Assembly: GCA_031772625.1 (NCBI GenBank)
Contig: CM062811.1
Location: forward strand, 651,746,871-651,810,870
DNA length: 64,000 nucleotides
Reading direction: 5' to 3'
Origin: Pinus tabuliformis
Taxonomy: Eukaryota > Streptophyta > Pinopsida > Pinales > Pinaceae
Of this stretch, positions 19,183 to 30,728 are shown one piece after another. The notes under the pieces were generated by a model. The model ran no database searches, had not been told where the DNA came from, and saw only the letters and a list, made by a program, of their open reading frames with translations. Numbering within the stretch: the first letter of the stretch is position 1; every line of letters starts with the position of its first letter. The position numbers were made by a program, and so were the translations under genes.

Positions 19183-20261
19183 TTCAATGGAAACATAAGA
19201 ACAGTTTGAAGTGCACTCTTTATTTACAAGAATACCATGAATAATGGTAGCGTCTTGTCAGTGAAAAGCCTCACTTGTGTTGGCATTCTATCAAGATTGT
19301 AAATGTAAATGACATGTAAATGAAAATGAGTAGCTAGGTGCAATCCTGGTCACTAATTTTTCTGGGTCATGTAAAAATTGAAAGTCTGTCATTGGAGCAT
19401 AGGTCGTGTAAAAATTGAAAGTCTGTCACAGGAGCATAATTTATGAATGTTCATTACGAGGGTTTCTCAGTGCTTGTTTTTGAAACCGTTCTTTTTATCA
19501 CATGAGTTTTTTTCATATGTTCATGTGTACAGGCAAACCTGGTTTATGCGGAAGCTATTAATCAGACAAAATATTTTTTAGAGGCTATTAATAAGACAAA
19601 ATGGACATCATAAAAACATCACATGATAGAAGAGGAGAATGTGTAGTATACTCTATAATAAAAAGCAAAAAAACCACAGAAACGAAAAATTGAAAAATAA
19701 TAATAATAAAAAGATTTACTCAACTATGATTATATAAGTCGACTTGGGCTGTGGGAACAATACCAACGTGGAGGCTATTAATCAGACAAAATGGACAGCA
19801 TAAAAACATCACATGATAGAAGAGGAGAATGTGTAGTATATTCTATAATAAAAAGCAAAAAAACCACAAAAGCGAAAGATTTAAAAATAAAAAATAAAAA
19901 TAAAAAAATTTACTCGACTATATAATTATATAGAAGTCCACTTGGATTATGATACCAACGATGGTATATTTATGATTTACAGTACACATTCATATCATAC
20001 ATAGGGAAATTTCACTCAATTGATCTGAGAATTCTCTTGCTTGGATCAACTCTCTCCTCCGTCCTCAGTGACTTTTAACTTTTAACCAAACAGAAAAGTT
20101 GCTATAAATTTTATAAATTTTTTAATTGTTTTATGATTTTATAAACTATATGTTTCCTAATAAGTGATTGTTTCCTCCATTGTTTCCTCATTCACTTTTA
20201 ATTTGTACTTACTCAAACACAGTAATCAAACACAGTATGATTAAAAAACTATCGTTTTCAG
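19183..20261. other. AT-rich spacer with local duplications, no gene
   Basis: No coding potential recognised. A block of about 110 bp starting 'gaggctatta' at 19581 recurs at 19771 (offset 190), with a third partial start at 19551. A 'gtgtaaaaattgaaagtctgtca'-type block is doubled around 19365-19440. Confidence 0.75.
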
Positions 20262-20916
20262 ATACCTTATCCCGTTCTGCTTCATTTCCATGGTGAGGGT
20301 TTTGTATAGGAAATGCAGATCTGAGATGTTTTAACGTATTTCTTTCTCGGCTTGTCAAGCAGTGCAGGGTGTTGTGCGTCTCAGTAAATTACAGGCTGGC
20401 TCCCGAACACCATCTTCCTGCAGCATGCGAAGACGCCATGAAATCTGTTGAATGGCTTCACCGTCTGGCGCGCGGGGACTGTGAAGATCCGTGGCTGAGT
20501 CGCTATGTAGATTTCGCGCGCTGTAATTTGGTGGGAGAAAGTGCAGTAGGGAACCTAGTGCACGAGGTAGCCATTCGGACAACAGCGATGCAACAATTAC
20601 ATCCACTCGCGCTCTGCGGCGGTATCATGATAAATCCAGGATTTTTGAGAGAGCAGAGGAGCAGATCAGAGATGGAAACTCCTCAGCTCTGCTCAGCGCC
20701 GAAGCGGTGGACAAATTTTACAGTCTTGCATTGCCAATCCAATGGGGCCGTTTGCTCCAAATCTGATGACGACAGCAGTGCACGATCTGAGACGTGACAC
20801 GTAGTTTGAGTATTGCGAGGCCAGCCTGTAATTTACTGAGACGCACAACATCTATGATCTGCATTTCCTATACAAAACCCTCCACCATGGAAATGAAGCA
20901 GAACGGGATAAGGTAT
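20262..20916. repeat. inverted repeat enclosing a carboxylesterase fragment
   Basis: The left arm is 20262-20321 plus 20371-20400; the right arm is 20820-20916. The 30-mer at 20371-20400 is the exact reverse complement of 20820-20849. About 65 bp of the outer arm (starting 'ataccttatcccg') match nearly perfectly in inverted orientation. The right arm lacks about 50 bp (around 20322-20370) present in the left arm, which looks like the 3' end of an intron (pyrimidine-rich, ending in gcag). Confidence 0.9.
20369..20797 (+). pseudogene. carboxylesterase (CXE/GID1-like alpha/beta hydrolase) fragment (copy A)
   Basis: Plant CXE enzymes hydrolyse small carboxyl esters; the related GID1 proteins bind gibberellin. 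The fragment begins after an AG acceptor at 20367 and reads VSVNYRLAPEHHLPAACEDA, DPWLSRYVDFARCNLVGESA, then MINPGF. The nucleophile elbow reads G-E-S-A-V where the family has G-x-S-x-G. The N-terminal oxyanion HGGG region and the C-terminal Asp and His of the triad are missing. After EMETPQL the frame shifts: SAEAVDKFYSLALPI lies in a second frame and NPMGPFAPNL in a third, with the intervening family motif deleted. It is GC-richer than its surroundings and enclosed by an inverted repeat, which suggests capture or transposition of a gene piece. Confidence 0.87.
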
Positions 20917-20929
20917 TCGCAAAAAGCTT

Positions 20930-21600
20930 TCGTTATGATACGTTATCCTATACGAAACCCTATAGGTTAGCGCAATAAGCTATCAGTTTCTGGATATGCT
21001 ATCGTTTTTTGATACGCTATTGCAATAAGCTATCAGTTTTTGATAGGCTATCGTTTTTAGATACGCTATCTCAATAAGCTATCAGTTTTCTGATACGCTA
21101 TTAAATAAGATATCAGTTTTTAGATAGGCTATCGCCATAAGCTATCAGTTTTTAGATACGCTATCGAAATAAGCTATCAATTTTTGATAGACTCTCAGTT
21201 TTAGATACGCTATTGCAATAAGCTATCAGATTTTAGATAGGCTATTGCCATAAGCTCTTAGTTTTTAGATACACTATCGCAATAAGCTCTCAGTTTTCGA
21301 TACCCTATCAGTTTTAGATACGCTATTGCAATAAGCTATCAGTTGTTAGAGAGGCTATCGCCTAAGCTGTCAGTTTTTACATACGCTATCGAAATAAGCT
21401 ATCCGTTTTAGATAGGCTATCTGTTTTAGATACGCTATTGCAATAAGCTATCAGTTTTTAAGATACGCTTCACATAAGCTATCCGTTTTTAAGATACCCT
21501 ATCTCAATAAGCTCTCAGTTTTTAAGATAGCTATCGAAATAAGCTATCGGTTTTTAAGATACGTTATTAGATTTTAGATACGCTATGTAATAAGCTATCA
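20930..21600. repeat. hairpin-forming minisatellite (copy A)
   Basis: About 670 bases made of variants of 'aataagctatcagttttt' and 'agatacgctatcg', roughly 20 to 50 bases per higher-order unit, with substitutions and small indels throughout. Many units contain ctatc...gatag inverted pairs separated by about 7 to 8 bases, so single strands could fold into short stems. A single related motif (aactatcgttttcagatacc) lies just left of the inverted repeat at 20247-20266. It recurs in copy B at about 44378-45048. Confidence 0.9.
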
Positions 21601-23168
21601 GAATTTGGTGACACAGCTTTTTGGATTTTGGCGTCTAGGTTTTTGGCCGATGCAGATTTGTGAAAATCCTACCTCAAATCCACTGTCGGTTTGTGAGAAC
21701 CCTATTTCAGTCTTTTGCTATGGAGAGATTCGTCGAAAACCAAGCCGATGGCCGTTGACCAACCCTTGCTCAGGGGTCGTGAATCGCTTGCTCGGATCCG
21801 GTGAACCCTAGCTCTGTTGGTGCCAGAAATTTTTGGATTTTGGCGCTTGCACTCCTGTGTTATCTCTAGTGGTCGTGTGGGTTCCAAGGTTTTTACGTAT
21901 ATTGCACCGAAACCCATCTAAAAAAACCCACATACCCTGCAGCCATGTGTTCCCAACCGTTTGGGAATTTCATCGGGGAACATGCTGACGATCCAGAGAA
22001 ATTTCAGGGAAGTTCCAGACAGAGTTCAGAAAAATTTCAGGGAAGATCCAGACAGAGTTCAGAGGGGTGTTTTTGACCAATTTAAAAGATTTTCTAAGCA
22101 GATTCCCAGGATAACCCAAGCTTATAATTTCTGTTTTTACAATCATGAATATTGATGATCCATCCATTATTTTTATAATACATCTTGCAAACCTATATCT
22201 GTTTTGACAATTATGAATATTGATGATCCATCCATTATTTTTATAACACATTTGCAAGCATATAATTTTTGTCTTCTGTCCATCCATTATTTTTATAATA
22301 ATGGATTTACAAGCATATAATTTCTGTTGAATATTGATGATCCATCCATTGTTTTTATATACCTTTGAATTTATTTATTTATTTTTGTATAAGTCAAAAC
22401 CTTTTTTTTGTATAACTCAAAAATAAGGGGATTTTGGATAATGAGTTTCAATTTGGATTTTTTGTGATTTAGATATTGTATTTTCAATGGTAAAATTACA
22501 AGATGTAGGAAACGTGTTTGTTGCTCTTGTTCTTGTTCTTGCTTGTTTTTTAAGATCATCTCAATGTTTATATATTGCATTTGGGTTCCAAGGAGTCATT
22601 CAAGTTGTGTTTCCACAATCCCAACATGTGAGAGAGTAATGATTGGATTGGGCACTAAATGTTTAAAATAAATTTTTATTCAATCCCCTTCTTAATTTAA
22701 TACATTTAAAAAACCAAGTATTTTATAGTGATTTTCAACATAGTTGTAAATGTTTGCAAATGATTGGATTGGGCACTAAATTTTTAAAATAAAATTTTAT
22801 TCAATCCCCTTCTTAATTTAATACATTTAAAAAACCAAGTATTTAATAGTGATTTTCAACATAATTGTAAATGTTTGCAAAATATATTGAGCAGGGGATC
22901 CCTATTATGTTTAACATAGTAAGAAATATACAAGAAAAAAATTGTGGTAGATCCTTCATGGACCTTGTTACAAATTGAAAATAGTTACAATTAAGTTTCT
23001 TAAAGCTAAAGCTCATGTCTATTGGCTCATAATGGATTCTCACTCAACCCTTTTTCAAATTGTTCGAGATTTTAATTGGAGTGTAAGGGTTGTGCATAAG
23101 ACTATAAACTATAGTCTCTTATGTTTACAAGTTTGAAACAACTACAAATGTTAATATTGAATTCTAGA
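21601..23168. other. spacer with small repeats, no gene recognised
   Basis: An open stretch at 21605-21811 and the block around 21960-22080 (in which 'gacagagttcag' is repeated) do not resemble any family I know. A 'gaatattgatgatccatccatt' unit occurs at about 22147, 22215 and 22328, with a partial one near 22279. A 123-bp tandem duplication ('attggattgggcactaaat') spans about 22640-22885. Confidence 0.65.
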
Positions 23169-23191
23169 AAATATATATATATATATATATA

Positions 23192-23252
<61 letters not shown>
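23169..23252. repeat. (AT)n microsatellite (copy A)
   Basis: About 84 bp of alternating AT/TA with a single 'atct' interruption. Tyr-Ile-Tyr 'proteins' read through it are meaningless. In copy B this tract is expanded and duplicated. Confidence 0.97.
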
Positions 23253-23255
<3 letters not shown>

Positions 23256-23399
23256 TTCCCCAATTCGTCATCCCCTGAAAATTTTGTGGCGTTTCCCCCC
23301 ATCCCCTTGTTGTTCCCCCGTCCCCTAAACCAATGAAACATATATCTTAGCAGTCTGTCAAAACCCATTCCAGACACTGATCAAAAATTCGTTCAAGAG

Positions 23400-26285
23400 T
23401 TTAAGGCTCCTGCGAAATTCTCTAGTCATGTGGTTCCACACCAGTCGAGGGACCTGATTCTACATTCTTTGGGGATGGTCGTCTCTTTCAGTGATAATTC
23501 CAAGATTCAAAGGGTCGCAGTGAGAGTGAAGAGACAAGACAAAATCATTGACAACTCGCATCGAGAAAACTACTCTGACGTTGGGGGCCGATGTGGATTT
23601 GGATCGTGTGGATGATCTCTCCAAAAAGGCCTTGGTTGGTATGTTTAACTCCTTAGGTAAGGACCAGGCCATGTGTTGGATTACATAGTCCTAGAAACCC
23701 TTACTTTACACCCTATGTGTGCGTCTCCTTGTCAACAATTAAATAAACTTTCACTTTATAGCAAAGAATCACCTAGCACTGATTTTACACAACAAACATT
23801 GGGTGATTGAAAGTGGGAACTTGTGGTTAAAGAGATGACATGTGAATTTAGACCCCCTTACTAAGAACCCTAAAACCCAAAACCTGTGGGTTAGACTTGT
23901 GGCTTTTCCTTTGCACTTCTAGAAGGCGCAGACTATTATCAAGGTGGCTAATGCAATTGGCAAATTTGTTTTCTTTGACGACTTTGCCTTGGTAGGGCTT
24001 GACAAGCATATTCTCCAAGTTTTGGTGGAGTATGATGTCACATTCGATCTGCCCCGGGGGATTGAAATTACACATGGGAAGAATACCTTTCATCAACTCT
24101 AGAGAGTCTCATTTAGATGTATTTTATGTTGTCAGCCAAGCCATCTTAAGGCAACTTTCCCTAATTTCCAAAGTCAAAATCAGGCGTTGGGCTCTGTGGT
24201 GGACCTTCATTCATGATTCTTCTAGTCTCAGGGACACATTTTTATTTTGTCGGGTTTCAAGATGAAGATTTTCTAACAAAGTCAAAGGAGGGAGTACTAG
24301 GATAGATTCGAGGGGATATTACTTTTGAAGTTCCGGCTAACACAAAGGAGTTACCTCATATGTCTCATCCTATTTTTGGTGTGGATGATATTCAGGATCC
24401 CCTTGTGAGTAGTGCAACTTCCCTATAGTATCAGTGCTCTAATGTTAAGGGTTCTCATTTTCGTCCAGGTATTTATTAGCGAAATTTTCATCCTACACCT
24501 GGTGATTTGAAAGGTGTTGATCGTAGTGATTGCTTCAAGGATGATCATTCACTTTGGGAAGAAATTGCAAGCATGTTGTCAAGGCCTCTTTCCTCTTAGG
24601 AGTTATTATTAGTAGAAAAGTTTGAAATGGATGCTTCACAGTTTTCTTCTTGTACTTATACTGCTCCTTATGTTGGTAACAACATAAATTTTTTTAATCT
24701 TAGCAGTCAAAATAGCTTAAATCCTAATCATCTCCCTCCTTTACCTAACTTGATGGTGGCACCTGAGACCTATCCAAAATTCTATGATCATGAAATATTT
24801 GTTAACCCTAAGGAAGTCGGATGTTCCATTGTCCTATCTTTTGTCCAACAGTTTCACTAATTCTTCATCTGGTTTTCCTTTTTTGAGCTTTGGCTTGATT
24901 GGTGACTAGCCTGTTCATCTGGGGTTTGGTTCTACTCCCTCTTACTCTTCCCTCCCTAGTGTTGGCATGTGCTTCTCTTCAGATTCTGCTCGACTTCCTC
25001 AATCCCCCTCCTTTAAATAAAGCTTAAACTCACTCCTCTCAATGTTGACTCAAATATGGAGCCTAGACAAACGAAGGGTCAAAATTTAAACTCTTCCTTT
25101 AGCAATGTGACCATTAGGTAGAAAAAACATAACAAGAAAGGCTTGGCCTGGGAGGGTGCTATCAAAGGAGGTTTGTATTCCAGAAATATGTATTTCTTTG
25201 AGGAACAAAGGGCACTTAGCGCTGAGATGCCCTCTCGGGAAGGTCCAGAGTGATAGTGATGCAAATCGATATTTGGGGAGTGGGGGGTACTGTAAGAAAA
25301 ACTCCCTCAAAAGAATTCTAGAGATTCATAAGTCTTTTATCCTCCTTATCCAGGGAACAATGATGGTAGGGGCCAAAGCTTGTGATTTTTTCAAAGCTTT
25401 GTCCGGATTGGAAGGCTTATGCTATTGATGTTGTGGGTTTATCAAGGGATTTGTCGACTACATGGAATCCTCATGTTGTTGATATTAAGTTTTACTTTTC
25501 GTGGGCTATTATCATCTTGGAAGGCTCCCTGAAAGCACTGAACACCCCCATAAATCTACTTAACTTTATGGACCTTATGATAATAGACAATTTTGGAATA
25601 GATTGCAAGAGAGTGGTTTTGTACTTTATCGTCACATCACTCTTGTTGGGGACCTCAATTTCACTATCTTGGCTTCTAAAATTTGGAGAGCTAGGGCCCG
25701 GTTTGACCCCTTAGCTCCTTAAGGGATTCAAGATTCTAACCTTATTGATGTTAGGCCTTCCCCTATGAGACTGACCTAGACAAATGGCGGGGTGGATGAG
25801 AGTAGATAGCTAACAAATTGGACATATTCCTTGTAGCTATGAGTCCCTCTCGAAAAGTCTTGGTAGGTCTCGATCATATACCTGTCTAACAAACAATTTT
25901 GATCACTCCCCAATCGTTCTCCAAATAGACTTTGATACTTATAAGATACATTATCCTTTCAAATTCAATCCCACATTGCAGGAAGATGAGTCTTTTGTTG
26001 CCTTGATTAGAAAGAGTTGGCAGGGGCTTTTATACAAATCTTTCGACTTAGCCATGGAAATCTGGGTGTATAAGTTGAAATTTTTAAAACTTAGGGTGAA
26101 GGAATGGGATAAGCTTAAAAAACAAGGTCGGAAAGCAGAGCTTATACATAATGAATTTGAATTTGAAAGAATTTTTCAGGCATATGTCAATACAATTTTT
26201 CCTGAAGAATTTGAAAGAGAAAAAATCACAGATCTTAAAATAGGAAGAAGAGGAATGGAGGATGAAAAGTAGAGCTATTTTGATT
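23400..26285 (+). pseudogene. LINE3: decayed plus-strand L1, ORF1 and endonuclease portion (copy A)
   Basis: ORF1-like pieces with many stops and frameshifts: ALVGMFNSLGKDQA (about 23625), HWVIESGNLWLK (about 23798), NLWVRLVAFPLHF and ANAIGKFVFFDDFALVGLDK (23880-24010), the pattern of the DUF4283 domain of L1 ORF1. A CCHC-like knuckle near 25193 (CISLRNKGHLALRCP) has its second Cys replaced by Leu. An endonuclease follows: GLSRDLSTTWNPHVVDI (about 25435), LVGDLNFTILASKIWRARA (about 25645), then LIDVRPSPMRLT-stop-TNGG. The linker (ESFVALIRKSWQ; KLKFLKLRVKEW) reaches 26272. No RT follows: it is cut at about 26285 and fused to LINE2 in opposite orientation. It is clearly a different and older family than LINE1. 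Confidence 0.8.
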
Positions 26286-26290
26286 AAGGT

Positions 26291-29132
26291 GCGTTATGGA
26301 TCTCACTGCTAAGGAAGAGAATGCAGCTGAAACTTGCAGATTTCTTCCTTGGAAAGGCACCCATAGAGTCGATTTCAGATATTTTCCCCCACTTGAAGAT
26401 ACAAACAAATTTGTTTAATAGCAGACAGTAGAACATGGCAGCAATCAATTTATGGAATGGGTTCCCATGATTCTTCTTCATCTTTCAACTTGACCCCGAC
26501 AGAGAGTAGGGCAGATTTATTGGCTTCGATGTCCGCCTTTTTATTGTGGGTTCTCAACACATGGTATTACTTCAAGTTCTGAAAATTGTTTTCCAAACTT
26601 TTGATCCTAGTAATCAGCCTTGCTAGGTTAAGTTCCAAAACTGGAGTATTGGAAACCATTGTGTTTATAATGACCTGCGAATCGCCTATAACAATTGCGT
26701 CATTTATGTCCAAATCTTTGAGGATCTTGAGTCCTTGGAAGAGGGCCAAGGCCTCAGCTTGAATGCTAGTAGAATATCCAAGTCCCCAAGCATAGGAGAG
26801 AATTTTTTCCCCAATTTGATTTAGAACAACACCTCCTGCACCAACTTTTTCCGGATTTCCCTTTGCTGCTCCATCAAAAAAGAGGAAGTGCCTTGCTTGC
26901 GATTTAAGCCAATCTTGAATGTCATTCTTAGGTTTCCTTATTTGCCAACCTTTAATTGTAGGGGCTTTTCTGGCTGCTGGATGAAATTGAAGTTCTAGAG
27001 TTGATCCCCATGCAATGTCCTGTTGACTAAGATTGGAGTCGTCTTTTATATCAATCAAGCACTCCTTTATGTGGCATTTAATCTTGGCTTCTAAGACTTT
27101 GTGGCTCTGCTTTGTATTTCTAAAAATTCTTCTGTTATGTTCTAGCCATATCTGCCAACAGATAACCTTTGGGAGGACAACCCATGTTGATTTAATAATC
27201 AGGTTTTTAGGGGGTGAACCTGGATACCTGTTTGCCCATTTAGAGAAAAGTTTAGAAGTGGAGCAAGTAAGAGTGAAATTAGGATCCAAATATTGGATAA
27301 AGAAAGACCAGATCTGCCTGGAGAAGCTGCATTCTAGAATTAGATGAACTACTATCTCTGCGTTTTCATTGCACAGTGAGCAGATGGAAGGGCCGTGGAA
27401 TCCTTTCCTCTGCAAGTTGTCATATGTTAAGATTTTGCCATGACAGAAAAGGCAGGCAAAGAAATCCACCTTGGGCCATGAAGACAGTCGCCAGACACCT
27501 TGCCAAGGAGCTGGATCAGGGGGAACGTATGGCCTCTCATTCAGTTTAGTGTACCCCAAGGAGACTGCGTATCCTCTGGCTTTCGGCCCCCAGCGTTTCA
27601 CATCTCTTTTCCTCGAGTGTGTGGGCGCCAATCCGTGCAGGGAGTCGAGCAGTGTGGTCCATTCGGAGGTCAGGTTATCCGACACCTTTATACGTTTCCA
27701 GCTTGCCCATACCAAGTCATTCCAGCATGAGATATCCCACAGCGTTCGCAGTCCCTCTCTGTCCATCCAGCAGCGCGGCGAGCTAATGGAGACTCTGTCT
27801 TCTATTGGTTCCTTATTCATGATTTTGTCCGTCCAGATGTTGATTTTTTTCCTGTTGTCTGGGATCCAGTAAGAGTGAGTGGTAATGAGAGGGACAACTC
27901 TGGCATATATTTTGAGAAATGATGAGTTTGGCAGATGGATCACGTTTTCTAAACATCTGGATCTTGGTCCTCTGAAATATTTTTTCCAGAGCGCCTTTTG
28001 GGCCCAGCCAGGATTGGGCGCAATGATCCTCCAAATGATTTTTGCAGCCATTGCCACATTCTGTTGACAAAGATTTTTAAAATTTAGACCACCCTCCCAC
28101 AGTGGCTTGGAGATGGTTTCCCAACTGATAAGGGGGATCCTTTTTCATTCTGTTTTCTTCCCTTCCAAAAGAACCTCCTTATGTACTCCATTTTTTTTAG
28201 AATGGATGTCAGAGAAAGAAGCCCAGCGAATTGAAATAGAGGCAAGTTGGTAAGAACTGATTTAATTAAGACCGTTTTTCCAGCAGTATTCAGCCAGGAG
28301 TATCCCCAGGCTTGAATCTTAGCCTTGAATTTTTCCAGCTGAGGGAGCCATTGTTTGCTTGCAAGTCTCTTGTGAGATACAGGGAGGCCCAAATATTTAA
28401 AAGAAGACCAAGAAGTGGAAGCTGCAAAGCCCAAACATCTAGAAATGGTAGATAGCAGTCTGGGCGTAATATTCCAGTTGAAAATGTGGCATTTGCTCTT
28501 ATTAACAACCCTGCCTGAGGCCTCACTGAAATCATCCAGAACCGCTTTGAATTTTGTGGCAGAGGAGATAGAGGCAGGACCCAAAAGCAAAGTGTCATCC
28601 GCAAACAAGGCATGATTAATATTTTTGATCCCTCTTGCAATACACAGTCCATTAATTTCTTGGTCTTGCATCTTTTTGTCTAGCAGGAAGCTAAGAACTG
28701 AGGCTTGGATGACAAAGAGCAGAGGGGATAGAGGACACCCCTGCCTAAGTCCTCTCGAAGCTTTAAAAAAGTCTGTGGCTCTTCCATTAACAAGAGGAGC
28801 AATCCATGGCTCCGAGACGCATGCCCAGATCCATTTAATGAAATTTGCTCCAAAACCAAACTTGCTCATAACATTTAAAAGAAAGCTATGATTTACTCGA
28901 TCAAAAGCATTTGCTAAATCAAGTTTAATCACCATACCTTGCTCTTTTTAGAGGAGACATGAATGAATTGCCTCTTGTACCAGGATGAAGTTGTCCACGA
29001 TTTGCCTTCCTTGGGTGAAGCCTCCTTGATTCTCTGGAATTATTTTGGGAAGAATGAACTTCAGTCTATTTGCAATTACTTTGGTGATTAATTTGTACCT
29101 TGTGTTGCATAGGGAAATCGATCGGAATCTAC
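26291..29132 (-). mobile_element. LINE2: truncated relative of LINE1 (copy A)
   Basis: Aligns to LINE1 positions 5361-8204 on the same strand (offset about 20,930 bp). Its 3' end lacks the poly-A and about 100 bp. Its 5' end stops in the RT domain at the large-unit junction. No target-site duplication can be assigned because both ends are broken. It keeps several ancestral states lost in LINE1: FADD rather than FVDD in the RT box, and Trp codons where LINE1 has TAG. It is therefore either a sibling insertion or an early copy. Confidence 0.9.
26567..28935 (-). pseudogene. LINE2 ORF2 C-terminal half: RT, zf-RVT, RNase H (copy A)
   Basis: Two long open segments. 28935-28084 (283 codons) has RT motifs KLDLANAFDRVNH, RGLRQGCPLSPLLF, HALFADDTLLLG and YLGLPVS. 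28057-26567 (496 codons) has the zinc finger (CLFCHG...CSLCNEN) and RNase H (FFDGAAKGNP, AEALALFQGL, IGDSQVIIN). One frameshift near 28070 separates them, and a TAA lies just upstream of MVIKLD (LINE1 has TGA there). The RNase H end is cut by a stop after NNFQNLK (TAC to TAA relative to LINE1). This is the best preserved reverse transcriptase stretch in the window, but it lacks the endonuclease, so it cannot be active alone. Confidence 0.88.
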
Positions 29133-29140
29133 TGATTGTT
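29125..29140. other. large-unit junction A/B
   Basis: LINE2 sequence ending 'gaatctactga' (compare LINE1 near 8195) passes directly into 'tgattgttgcattg' (compare 3915). The shared 'tga' is a 3-nt microhomology. The identical junction recurs at 52786. Confidence 0.93.
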
Positions 29141-29202
29141 GCATTGAACTCTCCAATTTAACTTTTAAATGATTCTAATATCTTATTATGTATCTGTTGT
29201 AG

Positions 29203-30480
29203 ATGGATTTTTCTGGCGAGCATGAGTAAGTGGAACACAAAATGGAATGTCTATCTTTATACAGCGAAGTCTAGATGAGGTATGTTTTGTGCAATGAATA
29301 ATTATTTGTTTTGAGTTATGCTTTCCATTACAATTTGTCTTTATTTTAACGTTATTCACGCCACCTTTTTTCCTTTCATCTGGGGAGAGGACACTACAGT
29401 AAAGATAATGTGAAAAGGGGAAGTTTGCAATTTTTTGTTTGTTGTTGTGTAATTTTTTTTTTTTAAGTTCATGCCTTCAAATTCTCTTGTTTGACTTTTA
29501 TTATAAATATAATATTATATTGTGTATCTATTGCAGATGGCTTGTTCCAGTGAACAAAAAATTGTGGAAGACAAAATGGATTGTCCTGATTTATATATCA
29601 ATCTCAAAGAAAGGTGTGGAAGACAAAATGGATTGTCCTGATTTATATATCAATCTCAAAGAAAGGTGTGTTTCTTATTACAGTTAATTATTGCGTACTC
29701 TCAAGTTTAACTTACATAACGATTCTAATATCTTATTGTGTATCTTCTATAGATGGATTGTTTTGATGAGCAAAAGCAAGTGGAACACAAACAACATCCC
29801 ATCGATATGAAACAAACTCTAGGGAGTTGTGTTTCCTATAATGAATAATTGTTGGTTTTGAATATGTTTAACACTACTAACTGCATGTATTTTAAGCTTA
29901 TTCAACCGACCTTTTTGCCTTTTCAGCAGAGGACAACAAATTGCACTAGAGATGAGGTGCAGAGGGGGTGTTTGCAATTTTTTCTTTGTTTTTATCTTCG
30001 TGTTTTGTTTTGTTGAGTTTGAGCATGGCCATGCTGTGTTGTACTCGTTTTTTGTTGTTTGGTCTTGGTTTCGTTTGTTGGGTGTCTTGTAATCTTTTTT
30101 TGTTTCGTTTTGTTTTTTTTCTTTTAAAGTTTTTTGCAGTTTGGTCTTGGTTTCGTTTGTTGGGTGTGGAAACAGAAATGAAGGAAGCAATCAAAGAAAA
30201 TTGAGGTTATTGTTCATAAATGAAGGTGAGTCGACATTTCTATATGCAATGCACTTCACTTAAAAGTATCTTTCGCTACTTTGTAGCTCCATTTTTTATG
30301 CTTTCAAATTATTATATGCTTTATCTAAGCTCTCATAGTCGACTACATTCATCCCTTTTATGTAGTGAACAACTACAATTGTATGTTCTACACAAGTCAA
30401 GTGGTGAAGACGCCCTAGACATTCTACAAACATGACATAGAGGATGGGTGAGGCATACTTTTCTCTTACACAATACTATT
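29203..30480 (+). other. exon-like modules b, c, d and f1 (copy B)
   Basis: The same modules as 3985-5261 in copy A, starting at module b (ATG at 29203) because the unit junction excludes module a. The 52-bp duplication in module c is present. One private substitution ('gttttgtgc' for 'gtttggtgc') lies near 29287. Confidence 0.6.
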
Positions 30481-30728
30481 TTTTTTTTTTTTTACGGAAA
30501 CGGTTATGGAGTGCTTATATTAATCTTGGCTTGAATGCCAAAAATCTGATTACATTATGAGTTTCTTTGCCCTGATGTATCTCACTGCTAAGGAAGAGAA
30601 TGCAGCTGAAACTTGCAGATTTCTTCCTTGGAAAGGCACCCATAGAGTCGATTTCAGATATTTTCCCCCACTTGAAGATACAAACAAATTTGTTTAATAA
30701 CAGACAGTAGAACATGGCAGCAATCAAT

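Larger units (their letters stand above)
3915..29132. repeat. large tandem unit, copy A (25,218 bp)
   Basis: Copy A is collinear with 29133-52785 (copy B), with an offset of 25,218-25,221 bp before the private 1,770-bp duplication, about 23,450 bp after it, and 23,653 bp at its right end. Its left edge is 'ttattgattgttgc' and its right edge lies within LINE2 at 'tctactga'. Identity between copies is very high by eye, with SNPs sparse except in a cluster at 17,800-18,150. Confidence 0.9.

Noticed and set aside
20369..20797. Functional gibberellin receptor or esterase gene
   Set aside because: Both ends are missing, the nucleophile elbow is altered, and two frame changes are present; only a fragment call is justified.
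21600..22080. Possible LTR-retrotransposon start ('ttggtgccagaa' near 21819 resembling a primer-binding site)
   Set aside because: It does not match the usual plant tRNA-Met complement, no LTR pair or polypurine tract was found, and the nearby frames match no gag.
23102..23377. Tyr-Ile repeat 'proteins' on both strands
   Set aside because: Translation of an (AT)n microsatellite.
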